The position numbers were made by a program, and so were the translations under genes. From contig JAGHZU010000013.1 of the NCBI GenBank assembly GCA_017745235.1, positions 97,977 to 161,976 on the forward strand: 64,000 nt of DNA. The letters are read 5' to 3'. The notes under the pieces are model-generated. The model saw only the letters and a program-made list of their open reading frames with translations. It searched no databases and was not told where the DNA came from. Origin of the DNA: Caulobacter sp. (lineage in GTDB: Bacteria > Pseudomonadota > Alphaproteobacteria > Caulobacterales > Caulobacteraceae). Positions 1 through 8,109 of the stretch are shown here, piece after piece (the stretch's first letter is position 1; each line of letters begins with the position of its first letter).

Positions 1-200
1 CCGTGGCGGTTGCCGCCATACTCGATGAACGCAGCCTGGAGGCTGGGTTCGACGCGGGTCACCTTGGCGAGATAGATATTTCCTCGAAGTTGCTTGCGGG
101 TCTGGCTTTCGAAATCGAATTCTTCAACCCGCGTACCGTCCACGACCACCACACGCGTCTCTTCTGCGTGGGCGGCGTCGATCAACATCTTCTTCGACAT
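1..200 (-). CDS. rne: Ribonuclease E, N-terminal fragment (cut by window start)
   Basis: Only the first 66 codons are inside the window; the gene runs off the left edge. Translation from the ATG at 200-198 begins MSKKMLIDAAHAEETRV and continues through LRGNIYLAKVTRVEPSLQAAF, the characteristic N-terminus of RNase E/G enzymes leading into the S1 RNA-binding domain. RNase E is the endoribonuclease core of the RNA degradosome and processes mRNA and rRNA in the cytoplasm. The gene diverges from the amidase gene at 742, and about 540 bp separate the two starts, so a long mRNA leader is likely. The family call is firm; the catalytic and degradosome-scaffold parts lie outside the window. Confidence 0.93.
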   Translation of the reverse strand, partial: MSKKMLIDAAHAEETRVVVVDGTRVEEFDFESQTRKQLRGNIYLAKVTRVEPSLQAAFIEYGGNRH

Positions 201-741
201 AAAGGGTATCTCCACGGCGCGCGGCGGACGCTAGGTCCGGGCGCCGATATGATTGAAAGGCGCGCACGTCACCGCCCGTCGCGCCGCCGAAGCGGTTGCG
301 GAAGGTCGGTCGCCAAAGGCGGTCGGGTGCGGCGCAGCCCATGAGGTTTCTGTGTTCCTTAAACGCGCCGGTGGGCGCGGATCGGATGGAGCGTCGACGC
401 CGGGACGGCTTAAGGGTCCGACGCGGGCCCTGCGGGCTGATCCTGGCGAAGGCTTCGTGCCTCACGCCGGTAATCGCGCCCAAACTCGTTTCAGTCCGGC
501 GGTTCCGGTCGCGGACGCTGTGTTGCATCCGTGAGATAGGAACCGCTCACGCCTTCCGCCATGACGATCACGGCGCTCAGCGCGCAGACCATAGTCTAGC
601 AACATCGCGCCGCAAAAGAAAAGCGCTCGACTGAACGTCGGGGAAAGCGGCATTTGTAAATTCGGTTAACGGTTTCTCTACCCGGAGATGCGCTAATCGG
701 GCTTTGGGTTCACTCGGCGTCGCAGGGCTGGCGGGTAGGTT
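201..741. other. Non-coding divergent region: rne leader and amiC upstream region
   Basis: No convincing gene is seen in these 541 bp between divergent rne and the amidase gene. The short open frames here lack ribosome sites and recognisable composition. A promoter-like site for rne lies near 593-616, which would leave an rne leader of about 385 nt. The part adjacent to the amidase gene (655-741) is AT-richer and presumably holds its promoter, but I cannot point to one confidently. Confidence 0.5.
593..616 (-). promoter_or_regulatory. Candidate rne promoter
   Basis: Read on the minus strand, GCTAGACT (600-593) resembles the Caulobacter -10 consensus GCTANAWC. TTTGCGG (616-610), 9 nt upstream of it, resembles the TTGaCGS -35 element. 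The spacer is at or just below the usual 10-14 nt, so the match is moderate. If correct, transcription starts near 586 and rne has a leader of about 385 nt. Confidence 0.3.
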
Positions 742-1938
742 ATGGGTAGGCTTCTGATCTCGGCGTCTCGGACGGGATGGGCGCGCGCGGCGATGATCGT
801 CGGCGGGCTGGCCCTGGCCGGCGTCGCCGTGGCCATGGCTCAAGGCCCCGCGCCGGCCGCCGGCGTGCAGAAGGTCCGCTTCGGCGGCGACCGCGCCGAA
901 ACCCGCATCGTCATCGACCTGGACCGCGCCGCCACCGGCAAGCTGGTCGCCGACGGCGCCTTGGATCGCCGCGTGGTCATCGGCCTGCCCAACGTCACCG
1001 TTTCCGGCGACTTGCAAGGCTCGGGGCAGGGGCTGGTGGAGCGCTGGGCCATCGACGAGGCGGGCGGTGGGGCGCGTTTGCGCCTGGACCTGAAGGCCAA
1101 GGCCGAGGTCCGTCGCCGCTTCCTGCTGCCGCCGGGCGACGGCGCGACGGCCTATCGCTACGTGATCGACCTGAAAGCCGTCGAGCCGCCTAGCGCCCAG
1201 CAGCCCAGCCTGAAGCCGACCCTGGTCTCGGCGCCGATCAAGGCCTCGAGCCTGCGCCTGAAGAAGGTGATCGTCATCGATGCTGGCCATGGCGGCAAGG
1301 ATCCGGGCTCGTCCGGCGCCAACACCGCCGAGAAGGATGTCACCCTGGCCGCCGCCAAGGCGTTGAAGGCGCGGCTGGAGAAGTCGGGCCGCTACACCAT
1401 CGTCATGACGCGTGAGTCCGACACCTTCGTGCCGCTGGAGGCTCGCGTGCAGATCGCACGCCGGGCCGACGCCGACCTCTTCATCTCGCTGCACGCCGAT
1501 TCGGGGCCGGACGCCGGCACGCGCGGCGCCAGCGTCTATACCCTGTCCGAAAAAGGCACCGAGCGCGTGGCGCGGGTGCTGGAGAAGGACGATTGGCTGA
1601 TGAAGGCCAATCTGCCGGGCCGCGACCGCGCCGTCAGCCAGATCCTGCTGGACCTGTCGCAGCGCGCCACCAAGAACCGTTCGGCCGCCTTCGCCGAGAC
1701 CCTGCTGCAGAACGTGGGCGAGGAGACGACCCTGCTGCGCCGCAGCCACCGCGATGCGGGCTTCATCGTGCTGCTGGCGCCCGACGTGCCGGCCGTGCTG
1801 CTGGAGATGGGCTTCATCACCAATGTCGACGACGAGCAGTTTCTGAAGTCGCCATCGGGGCGGGGCCGTCTGATGGAGGCCGTAGCCGGTTCCATCGAGT
1901 CCTACTTCGCCGACCAGACCCGGCTGGCGGCGCGCTAG
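742..1938 (+). CDS. amiC: N-acetylmuramoyl-L-alanine amidase (AmiC-like)
   Basis: A 398-aa periplasmic zinc amidase that cleaves the bond between MurNAc and the stem peptide, normally during cell separation. An N-terminal hydrophobic segment (about 15-33) acts as signal peptide or anchor. Residues 40-150 look like an AMIN-type beta domain for septal targeting. The Amidase_3 domain covers 174-392: zinc ligands H183 (DAGHGG), E198 (EKD) and H251 (SLHAD), with catalytic E355 in LLEMGFITN. The PBP1A gene follows after 164 bp in the same direction, giving a peptidoglycan hydrolase/synthase pair. Start ATG 742 is chosen because the signal sequence begins there. The family is certain; the septal role is inferred from homologues. 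Confidence 0.93.
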   Translation: MGRLLISASRTGWARAAMIVGGLALAGVAVAMAQGPAPAAGVQKVRFGGDRAETRIVIDLDRAATGKLVADGALDRRVVIGLPNVTVSGDLQGSGQGLVERWAIDEAGGGARLRLDLKAKAEVRRRFLLPPGDGATAYRYVIDLKAVEPPSAQQPSLKPTLVSAPIKASSLRLKKVIVIDAGHGGKDPGSSGANTAEKDVTLAAAKALKARLEKSGRYTIVMTRESDTFVPLEARVQIARRADADLFISLHADSGPDAGTRGASVYTLSEKGTERVARVLEKDDWLMKANLPGRDRAVSQILLDLSQRATKNRSAAFAETLLQNVGEETTLLRRSHRDAGFIVLLAPDVPAVLLEMGFITNVDDEQFLKSPSGRGRLMEAVAGSIESYFADQTRLAAR

Positions 1939-2102
1939 GCGCCGTTGGCGCCTCGCCCGATGCGGGGTAGAGCCTTGTCGAAGGAGATGGACGCGTCGTC
2001 GGCGCACCTCTCCGCGACGGCGAAACCGCTTACGTTTCCGTCGATCGCGCTCTAGAGGAATCGGACGGAGCGGGCGAAGGTGCGTCGCCCGACGGAGGCG
2101 GT

Positions 2103-4475
2103 GTGGACCTGAAGCCCAGACAACGTTGGATCGCCATCGCCGGCGTGGCGGTGCTCTCCACCATCGCGGTGGCGGGCTTCGCGATCGCGATTTATGCGGC
2201 CTGGCTGTTCCACGACATGCCGGACGCTGGCGAACTGCAGGACTACCGGCCGCCCACGGCGACGCGCGTCTACGCCTGGGACGGCACCCTGATCGGCGAA
2301 TACTCGAAAGAGCGCCGGATCTTCGTCCCTTACGACCAGATCCCGCCGCAGTTGGCCCAGGCCTTCCTGGCGGCCGAGGATCACAACTTCTTCAAGCACG
2401 GCGGCGTGGACGTCGGCGGCTTCTCGCGCGCCATGCTCAACAATATCGGCAACGCCGCGCGGGGGCGGCGGCTGGAGGGCGGTTCGACCATCACCCAGCA
2501 GGTGGCCAAGAACGTCCTTCTGACCAGCGACGCCACCGTCGGTCGCAAGTTCAAGGAAGCGATCCTGGCCCACCGCCTGGAGCAGTCGCTGTCCAAGCAG
2601 CAGATCCTCGAGCTGTACCTGAACGAAATCTGGCTGGGCTATCGCTCGTTTGGCGTCGGCGCGGCCGCCTACAACTATTTCGGCAAGTCGCTGCCCGAGC
2701 TCAGCTTGGCTCAGTGCGCCTACCTGGCCTCGCTGCCCAAGGGGCCGGACAATTACCACCCCATTCGCAACAAGGCCAAGGCCATGGCCCGCCGCAACTG
2801 GGTTCTGGGCCAGATGGCCGAGCAGGGCTGGGTCAGCCAGGAAGACGCCCGCAAGGCGATGGCCGAGGATCTGGTGGTGCAGCCCGCGCCCAAGCGCGCG
2901 GCCTATCGTGACGCCGACTACTTCGTCGAGGAAGTGCGCCAGCGGGGCATGGCCACGTTGGGGCCGCGCCTGAACGAGGGCGGCTACTACATGCGCACCA
3001 CCCTGGACCCACGCCTGCAGACCGCCGCCCGCGCGGCGCTGCAGGACGGGCTGGAGAAATATGACCGTCGCCACGGCTGGCGCGGCGCCTGGGGTCATGT
3101 CGACGACATCGACAGCGCCTGGGAGAAGTCCTCGCTGCTGAAGTCACCGCCGTCCGAGCGCCGCAACTGGCGCACGGCCGTGGTCACCTCCACGAGCGGC
3201 GCCGTGCGCCTGGCCAAGGGCGAGGGTTCGGGCTCCATCGCCGGCGAGGACATGGCCTGGGCCAACGCCGGCAAGGGCCTGAAGGTCGGCGACCTGATCT
3301 TCGTGGAGAAGGCCGACAGCGGCGCCTATCGCCTCAAGCAGGTGCCGGCGGTGAACGGCGCCCTGGTGGCCATGGAGCCCTACAGCGGCCGCGTGGTGGC
3401 CCTGGTGGGCGGCTACAGCTACTCGCTCTCGAACTTCAACCGCGCCACCCAGGCGATGCGTCAGCCCGGCTCGGCGTTCAAGCCGTTCGTCTACGCCACG
3501 GCCCTGGAGAACGGCTATACGCCCGCCAGCGTGGTGGTCGACAGCGCCATCACCTTCAAGGGCGCCAATGGCCAGGACTGGAGCCCGGAGAACTATCACA
3601 AGAAATTCTACGGGGCCCTGCCGCTGCGAAAGGGACTGGAGCAGTCGATCAACGCCATGACCGTGCGCCTGGCCCAAGGCGTGGGCATGAAGAAGATTAC
3701 CGACATGGCCAAGCGCACCGGAGTGACCCGCGAGATGGCCCCGGTGCTGGCCATGGCGCTGGGCGCGGGCGAAACCACCCCCTTCAAGCTGACGGCGGCC
3801 TATACGCCCTTCGTCAACGGCGGCCGCCGCGTGGAGCCGCACCTGATCGAACTGGTCCAGGATCGCGAGGGCAAGGTGATCTTCCGCTCGGACAAGCGCG
3901 ACTGCGTGCGCTGCAACGCCGGCTTCAACGGCGACGAAAGCCCGCGAATCCCGGCTCAAGGCGAGCAGGTGATGGATCCCATCACCGCCTATCAGATCAC
4001 CTCGATGCTGCAGGGCGTGGTCCAGCGCGGCACCGCGGCCCAGGCCAGTTCGCTGGGCTATCCGCTGGCGGGCAAGACGGGCACCACCAACGAGTACCGC
4101 AGCGCCTGGTTCATGGGCTATTCGCCCAACCTGGTGGTCGGGGTCTTCATCGGCTTCGACGACAACCGTTCGCTGGGCGAGGGCGAGACCGGCGCGGCCG
4201 GCCCCGTGCCGATTTTCATGGACTTCATGCGTGAAGCCCTGAAGGGCCAGCCCAAGACCGAGTTCAAGGCGCCCAAGAACGCCAAGTACGCCATGGTTCG
4301 CGGCATCCGCGAAGCGTTCCGCCCGGGCACCGAGCCCAAGGTCGAGGTCCAGGCCGCGCCGTCGGGTCCGCAATCCTATGACCAGGCCTGGCCAAACGGC
4401 GTCGTCACCGAGACCCCCCCGACGCCCGTCGCCAAGCCGCCGCCGCGCGCCCCGGATATCAGCGGGCTCTACTAA
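2103..4475 (+). CDS. mrcA: Penicillin-binding protein 1A, bifunctional transglycosylase/transpeptidase
   Basis: A 790-aa class A PBP that polymerises and cross-links peptidoglycan at the inner membrane. One transmembrane helix lies at about 10-34. The GT51 domain has catalytic E92 in the AEDHNFFKHGG motif and GGSTITQQVAKN at about 127-137. The transpeptidase domain has S457-A-F-K460, S515-I-N517 and K658-T-G-T. Residues 345-400 hold an OB-like insert typical of PBP1A. The start is GTG 2103 preceded by GGAGG at 2094-2098. The C-terminal tail (about 735-790) is rich in Pro and Ala and probably disordered. Confidence 0.96.
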   Translation: MDLKPRQRWIAIAGVAVLSTIAVAGFAIAIYAAWLFHDMPDAGELQDYRPPTATRVYAWDGTLIGEYSKERRIFVPYDQIPPQLAQAFLAAEDHNFFKHGGVDVGGFSRAMLNNIGNAARGRRLEGGSTITQQVAKNVLLTSDATVGRKFKEAILAHRLEQSLSKQQILELYLNEIWLGYRSFGVGAAAYNYFGKSLPELSLAQCAYLASLPKGPDNYHPIRNKAKAMARRNWVLGQMAEQGWVSQEDARKAMAEDLVVQPAPKRAAYRDADYFVEEVRQRGMATLGPRLNEGGYYMRTTLDPRLQTAARAALQDGLEKYDRRHGWRGAWGHVDDIDSAWEKSSLLKSPPSERRNWRTAVVTSTSGAVRLAKGEGSGSIAGEDMAWANAGKGLKVGDLIFVEKADSGAYRLKQVPAVNGALVAMEPYSGRVVALVGGYSYSLSNFNRATQAMRQPGSAFKPFVYATALENGYTPASVVVDSAITFKGANGQDWSPENYHKKFYGALPLRKGLEQSINAMTVRLAQGVGMKKITDMAKRTGVTREMAPVLAMALGAGETTPFKLTAAYTPFVNGGRRVEPHLIELVQDREGKVIFRSDKRDCVRCNAGFNGDESPRIPAQGEQVMDPITAYQITSMLQGVVQRGTAAQASSLGYPLAGKTGTTNEYRSAWFMGYSPNLVVGVFIGFDDNRSLGEGETGAAGPVPIFMDFMREALKGQPKTEFKAPKNAKYAMVRGIREAFRPGTEPKVEVQAAPSGPQSYDQAWPNGVVTETPPTPVAKPPPRAPDISGLY

Positions 4476-4560
4476 TCGCTGCGGTCGGCCCGACGGACAT
4501 TGCGCCGACTCCGGACGCGGGCTATGTCCCGCGCCCTTAACACTGTCACGGAGTTACGTG

Positions 4561-5680
4561 ATGAGACCGGATGTCGAGGCCGCCGCGGCCGACATCGAGC
4601 AGTCCGTCGGACTGCTCAGGAGGCGTCTTTGACTGGGATGTCGCCCTCCGAAAGCTCGATGAGCTGAACGCCCGGGTCGAGGACCCGACCCTCTGGGATC
4701 GCCCGTCCGAGGCCCAGGCCGTTTCGCGCGAACGCGCCAACCTGGCCGCCAAGGTCGAGGCGGTGCAGTCGATCGAGCGTGACCTGAAGGACGCGGTCGA
4801 ATACGCCGAGCTGGCCGACATGGAGTCGGACGAAGACTCCCTGAACGACGCCCGGGCCCAATTGAAGGCCATCAAGGAACGCGCCGGCCGCGCCGAGCTG
4901 GAGGCTCTGCTCTCGGGCGAGGCCGACGGCAACGACGCCTACGTCGAAATCAACTCCGGCGCCGGCGGCACCGAGTCCTGCGACTGGGCCGGCATCCTGC
5001 TGCGCATGTACACCCGATGGGCCAACGCCCACGGGATGACGACCGAGCTGATCGAAGAGACTGACGGGGACCAGGCTGGCATCAAGTCGGCGACGCTGCT
5101 GGTGAAGGGCCCCAACGCCTACGGCTGGCTGAAGACCGAGGCCGGGGTGCACCGCCTGGTGCGCATCAGCCCTTACGACAGCAGCGCCCGCCGCCACACC
5201 TCGTTCGCCTCGGCCTGGGTCTATCCGGTGGTGGACGACACCATCGAGATCGATATCAATCCGGCGGACGTGCGGACCGACACCTATCGCGCCAGCGGCG
5301 CTGGCGGTCAGCACATCAACAAGACGGACTCGGCCGTGCGTCTGACGCACATCCCCACCGGCATCGCCGTGGCCTGCCAGGCCGGCCGCTCTCAGCACCA
5401 GAACCGCGAGGAGGCCTGGAAGATGCTGCGGGCCCGTCTCTATGAGGCCGAGCTGCAGAAGCGGGAAGCCGCCCAGCAGGCGCTGGAAGACCAGAAGACC
5501 GACATCGGCTGGGGTCACCAGATCCGCAGCTACGTCCTGCAGCCGTACCAGATGGTCAAGGACCTGCGGACCAATGTCGAGACGTCCGACACGCAAGGCG
5601 TGCTGGACGGCGACCTGGACCAGTTCATGGGCGCGTCGTTGGCCCAGCGGGTCGGGGCGACGCGGGACGCCCAGGCCTGA
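4561..5680 (+). CDS. prfB: Peptide chain release factor 2 with programmed +1 frameshift
   Basis: RF2 (372 aa after frameshifting) terminates translation at UGA and UAA. The short first frame runs from ATG 4561 to an in-frame TGA at 4630-4632. Reading continues in the +1 frame from GAC 4631. The slip site is the classical arrangement: an internal Shine-Dalgarno AGGAGG (4618-4623), a 3-nt spacer, then CTT-TGA-C. The peptidyl-hydrolysis motif GGQ occurs in [13 protein letters not shown]. The anticodon-like tripeptide is SPY ([14 protein letters not shown]) rather than the enterobacterial SPF. The frameshift makes RF2 synthesis self-limiting. An intrinsic terminator follows at 5705. A naive single-frame call would miss the N-terminus. 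Confidence 0.97.
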
Positions 5681-5704
5681 TCAGGCTAGCCCAGGAAAGC
5701 AGAA

Positions 5705-5735
5705 CGCCCCGGAGCGATCCGGGGCGTTTTTCTTT
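5705..5735 (+). terminator. Rho-independent terminator after prfB
   Basis: A perfect 8-bp stem CGCCCCGG (5705-5712) / CCGGGGCG (5719-5726) with loop AGCGAT is followed by TTTTTCTTT. The T tract is on the plus strand, so it serves prfB. It lies between prfB and the convergent bactofilin gene, whose stop codon is at 5737. Confidence 0.9.
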
Positions 5736-5736
5736 G

Positions 5737-6237
5737 TCAGCCGGCGGGCTTGGCCAGGGCCGGCGCAGCCTGGGCCGTGGAGGCCGGGGGCGAGACGGGC
5801 GTCGCCTGCGGCGGGGCGGCCGGACGCTGGAACTTGAGGCTGCGACCCTGGAAGAAGGCCCCGGTTTCCATCGCCAACTGCTCGTGGGTGATGTCGCCGT
5901 CGATGTAGGCCGTGCCGTAGAGGCGGACCTGTTTGGACGTGATCGCGCCGACGATGCGGCCTCGGACCTCGACGGCCTCGGCGTAGACCGAGCCTTCGAT
6001 GTGGCCGGTCTCGCCGACGGTCAGGCGGCCCACGCGGACGTCGCCGCGCACCACGCCGTCGATCTGCAGTTCGCCGTCGCCGGTGATCCCGCCTTCGATC
6101 GTGATGTCGGGCGAGATCAGGGAGGCGATGCGCGGCGGGGCCTTGCGGGCGGGATCGGCCGCGGCCGGAACCTGGGAAACGGGCAGGGGCTCGATACGAG
6201 CCGGCGCCTTGGAGCCCTTAGCTTGCTTGCTGAACAT
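5737..6237 (-). CDS. bacA: Bactofilin (BacA-type cytoskeletal protein)
   Basis: A 166-aa polymerising cytoskeletal protein of the bactofilin (DUF583) family; in Caulobacter it recruits cell-wall enzymes to the stalk base. The central beta-helix repeats are visible from GGITGDGELQIDGVVRGDVRVG to GDITHEQLAMETGAFFQGRSL, flanked by a short basic N-terminus and a Pro/Ala-rich disordered C-terminal tail. ATG 6237 gives MFSKQAKG; an upstream in-frame GTG at 6243 is an alternative. Either start lies inside the 3' end of the M23 peptidase gene (stop at 6218-6220), so the two are translationally coupled. This bactofilin/M23 pairing is conserved and points to joint work in localised peptidoglycan remodelling. 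Confidence 0.93.
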   Translation of the reverse strand: MFSKQAKGSKAPARIEPLPVSQVPAAADPARKAPPRIASLISPDITIEGGITGDGELQIDGVVRGDVRVGRLTVGETGHIEGSVYAEAVEVRGRIVGAITSKQVRLYGTAYIDGDITHEQLAMETGAFFQGRSLKFQRPAAPPQATPVSPPASTAQAAPALAKPAG

Positions 6238-7366
6238 ACTCACCAGCCTTCAGGAAACGGTTCGGGTTCTGGGCGCGTCCGTTGACCCAGACTTCGTAGT
6301 GAAGGTGCGGACCGGTCGAACGGCCGGTGGAGCCCATGGCGCCGACACGCTGGCCGATCGCCACGCGCTGGCCCACGCGGACCGAAGCGGCCTGCAGATG
6401 GGCGTAGCGCGTCTTGAAACCATTGCCGTGATCGATCTCGACCACGTTGCCGTAGCCGGAGCGCACGCCGACGAACGAGATGACGCCGGGGGCCGTGGCC
6501 ATGATCGGGGTGTAGAAGGCGCCGGGGAAGTCCAGGCCCGAATGGAAGGCCGGGCGGTGCGTGAACGGGTCGAAGCGGACGCCGTAGCTGCTGGACAGGG
6601 CCGGATTGTTGGTCGGGCGATAGAAGGGCAGCTTCTGCGAGGCGGCGCTGAGGGCGCGCATGTCCGAGAGGTCGGTGACGGCGTGCTGGATGCGGCCGGC
6701 GAACTCCTCGTCGACGTCCAGCACGGCGGCCAGGGCGCGGGGGTCCTTGGCCTCGATCAGCGGGCCGCCCAGCGAGCCGTCGCGGGAGGCGTAGTTCTCC
6801 GAGCCAAGGCCGGCCAGCTTGAAGGCGTAGCGCAACCGCTCGGCCCGGCTCTTGGCGAAGGTCTCGGCCGCGTCGATCAGGCGCTCCTGGTCCATACGGG
6901 TGGCCTGGATGCGCTCGATCGGGGCCGCGCCGAGGCGGGGCTTGGCCACCTGAAGGGCCTGGGACGCCCCGGGCACGCCTCGGAAGTCGCTGACCAGCAT
7001 GGCCAGGGCCGCATGGCGCTTCTCGACCGAGGCGGCCAGCTCGTCCAGCGAGCCGCTGGAGGCCGATAGTTGGGCGACGGCGCTGTTGAGGCGGGCCTGC
7101 CGGTCGGCGTTGAGGCGCTCGTAATAGGCCTTCTGCTTGATCACCACCTGGTCGGTCGAGCTGACCGACAGGGCGCTGACCATCATGGCCGCGGTGCAGA
7201 CGCCCATCCAGAGGGCGGCGCCGGCGATGGCCGTGGCGCACAGCAGTTGCTTGTTGGTCGAAAAGACGTAGCCACGCATCTCGCCGCCGGAGCGGACATA
7301 CAGGTGGCGTTCGGGAAAGAGGTCCTCGAGGGAACGTCGAAGCCGCTGGAAGCGTTTGATCGCCAT
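6218..7366 (-). CDS. Membrane-anchored M23 family peptidase (LdpA-like), bactofilin partner
   Basis: A 382-aa protein with a basic cytoplasmic N-terminus (1-40), one transmembrane segment (about 42-66), a coiled-coil-rich linker (70-240) and a C-terminal LytM/M23 domain. Zinc-site residues are intact: H275 and D279 in HSGLDFPG, and H354-L-H356 in GPHLHYEVW. A catalytically active DD-endopeptidase cutting peptidoglycan cross-bridges in the periplasm is therefore likely. It lies directly upstream of bacA and overlaps its start. From memory, the Caulobacter protein in this position (LdpA) is adjacent to BacA. The family is certain; the exact bond cut is inferred. Confidence 0.9.
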   Translation of the reverse strand: MAIKRFQRLRRSLEDLFPERHLYVRSGGEMRGYVFSTNKQLLCATAIAGAALWMGVCTAAMMVSALSVSSTDQVVIKQKAYYERLNADRQARLNSAVAQLSASSGSLDELAASVEKRHAALAMLVSDFRGVPGASQALQVAKPRLGAAPIERIQATRMDQERLIDAAETFAKSRAERLRYAFKLAGLGSENYASRDGSLGGPLIEAKDPRALAAVLDVDEEFAGRIQHAVTDLSDMRALSAASQKLPFYRPTNNPALSSSYGVRFDPFTHRPAFHSGLDFPGAFYTPIMATAPGVISFVGVRSGYGNVVEIDHGNGFKTRYAHLQAASVRVGQRVAIGQRVGAMGSTGRSTGPHLHYEVWVNGRAQNPNRFLKAGEYVQQAS

Positions 7367-7528
7367 CGCCCTAGGAAACCCCCGTTTTCAAGGTCCCGGC
7401 GATATGCAACGAGAAAGCGGAAACGTGCAAGACTCTTCGCACCGAGCGCGGGCGCTTGGGCGGAATTCGAGCCGACGATTCAACCGATAACGTGTTCGGC
7501 GCCTGACTGCCATCGCCCGTGAGGGGTG

Positions 7529-7568
7529 GTGTTGCGATCGGCCCACGGCTGAGGCGCGAACGCAACAC
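7529..7568. repeat. Hairpin in the bcp/M23 intergenic region
   Basis: GTGTTGCG (7529-7536) and CGCAACAC (7561-7568) form a perfect 8-bp stem around a 24-nt loop, 11 bp beyond the stop of the peroxiredoxin gene. No T tract follows on either strand, so an intrinsic terminator is not supported. It may be a transcript-end stabiliser or chance. The rest of the 212-bp gap shows no gene. Confidence 0.35.
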
Positions 7569-7578
7569 TCGCCCGGCG

Positions 7579-8040
7579 TTACTTCAGGGCACGAGCAGCG
7601 GTCAGGACCGCACGGATGTGGCCGGGGACCTTGACCTTGCGCCAGGCTTGGCGAACGACCCCGTCGCGATCGATCAGGAAGGTCGAACGGTCGATGCCCA
7701 TGTACTTGCGGCCGTACATGCTCTTTTCCACCCAGGCGCCGTAGGCCTCGACGGTCTCGCCGGTGGGATCGGCGGCGAGTTCGACGGTCAGGTCGTGCTT
7801 CTTGCGGAACTTGGCGTGCGAGGCCACGCTGTCCTTCGAGACGCCGATGACCACGGCGCCGACCTTGGCGAATTCCTCCACCTCGGCCGAGAACTGGAGA
7901 GCCTCGGACGTGCAGCCGGTCGTGTCGTCCTTCGGGTAGAAGTAGAGCACGACGTTCTTGCCCTTCAGGCCCGAAAGGCTGATCTGGCCGGTGTCCGTGG
8001 GCAGGTCGAAATCGGGGGCCTTGTCGCCGGGTTCAAGCAT
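7579..8040 (-). CDS. bcp: Thioredoxin-dependent peroxiredoxin, Bcp/PrxQ family
   Basis: A 153-aa cytoplasmic peroxiredoxin that reduces hydrogen peroxide and organic hydroperoxides. The AhpC/TSA fold is visible: KAPDFDLPTDTG, YFYPKDDTTGCTSEA with peroxidatic Cys C43, and the C-terminal FLIDRDGVVRQAW. It has only this one cysteine; the second Cys found five residues later in E. coli Bcp is absent, so it should work by a 1-Cys mechanism. ATG 8040 is chosen over upstream in-frame codons because it gives MLEPGDKAPDF and is preceded by GGGAGAG. It sits 69 bp downstream of tyrS on the same strand. Confidence 0.93.
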   Translation of the reverse strand: MLEPGDKAPDFDLPTDTGQISLSGLKGKNVVLYFYPKDDTTGCTSEALQFSAEVEEFAKVGAVVIGVSKDSVASHAKFRKKHDLTVELAADPTGETVEAYGAWVEKSMYGRKYMGIDRSTFLIDRDGVVRQAWRKVKVPGHIRAVLTAARALK

Positions 8041-8109
8041 TCGTCTCTCCCACATCCCTAAAGCAACTGCCACCTCGGATAGCCCGAAGACCATCCGAGG
8101 TGAAGAGCG

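Noticed and set aside
655..685. CtrA-type binding site near TAAATTCGGTTAACGG
   Set aside because: The half-site spacing does not match TTAA-N7-TTAA; only a single TTAAC is present.
577..2007. Long minus-strand open frame opposite the amidase gene
   Set aside because: It mirrors the amiC codons of a high-GC gene; its translation is Arg/Gly/Gln-rich with no domain and no ribosome site. Equivalent long antisense frames opposite PBP1A (3144-4373), malA (32058-33911) and the glucoamylase (42412-44643) were rejected for the same reason.
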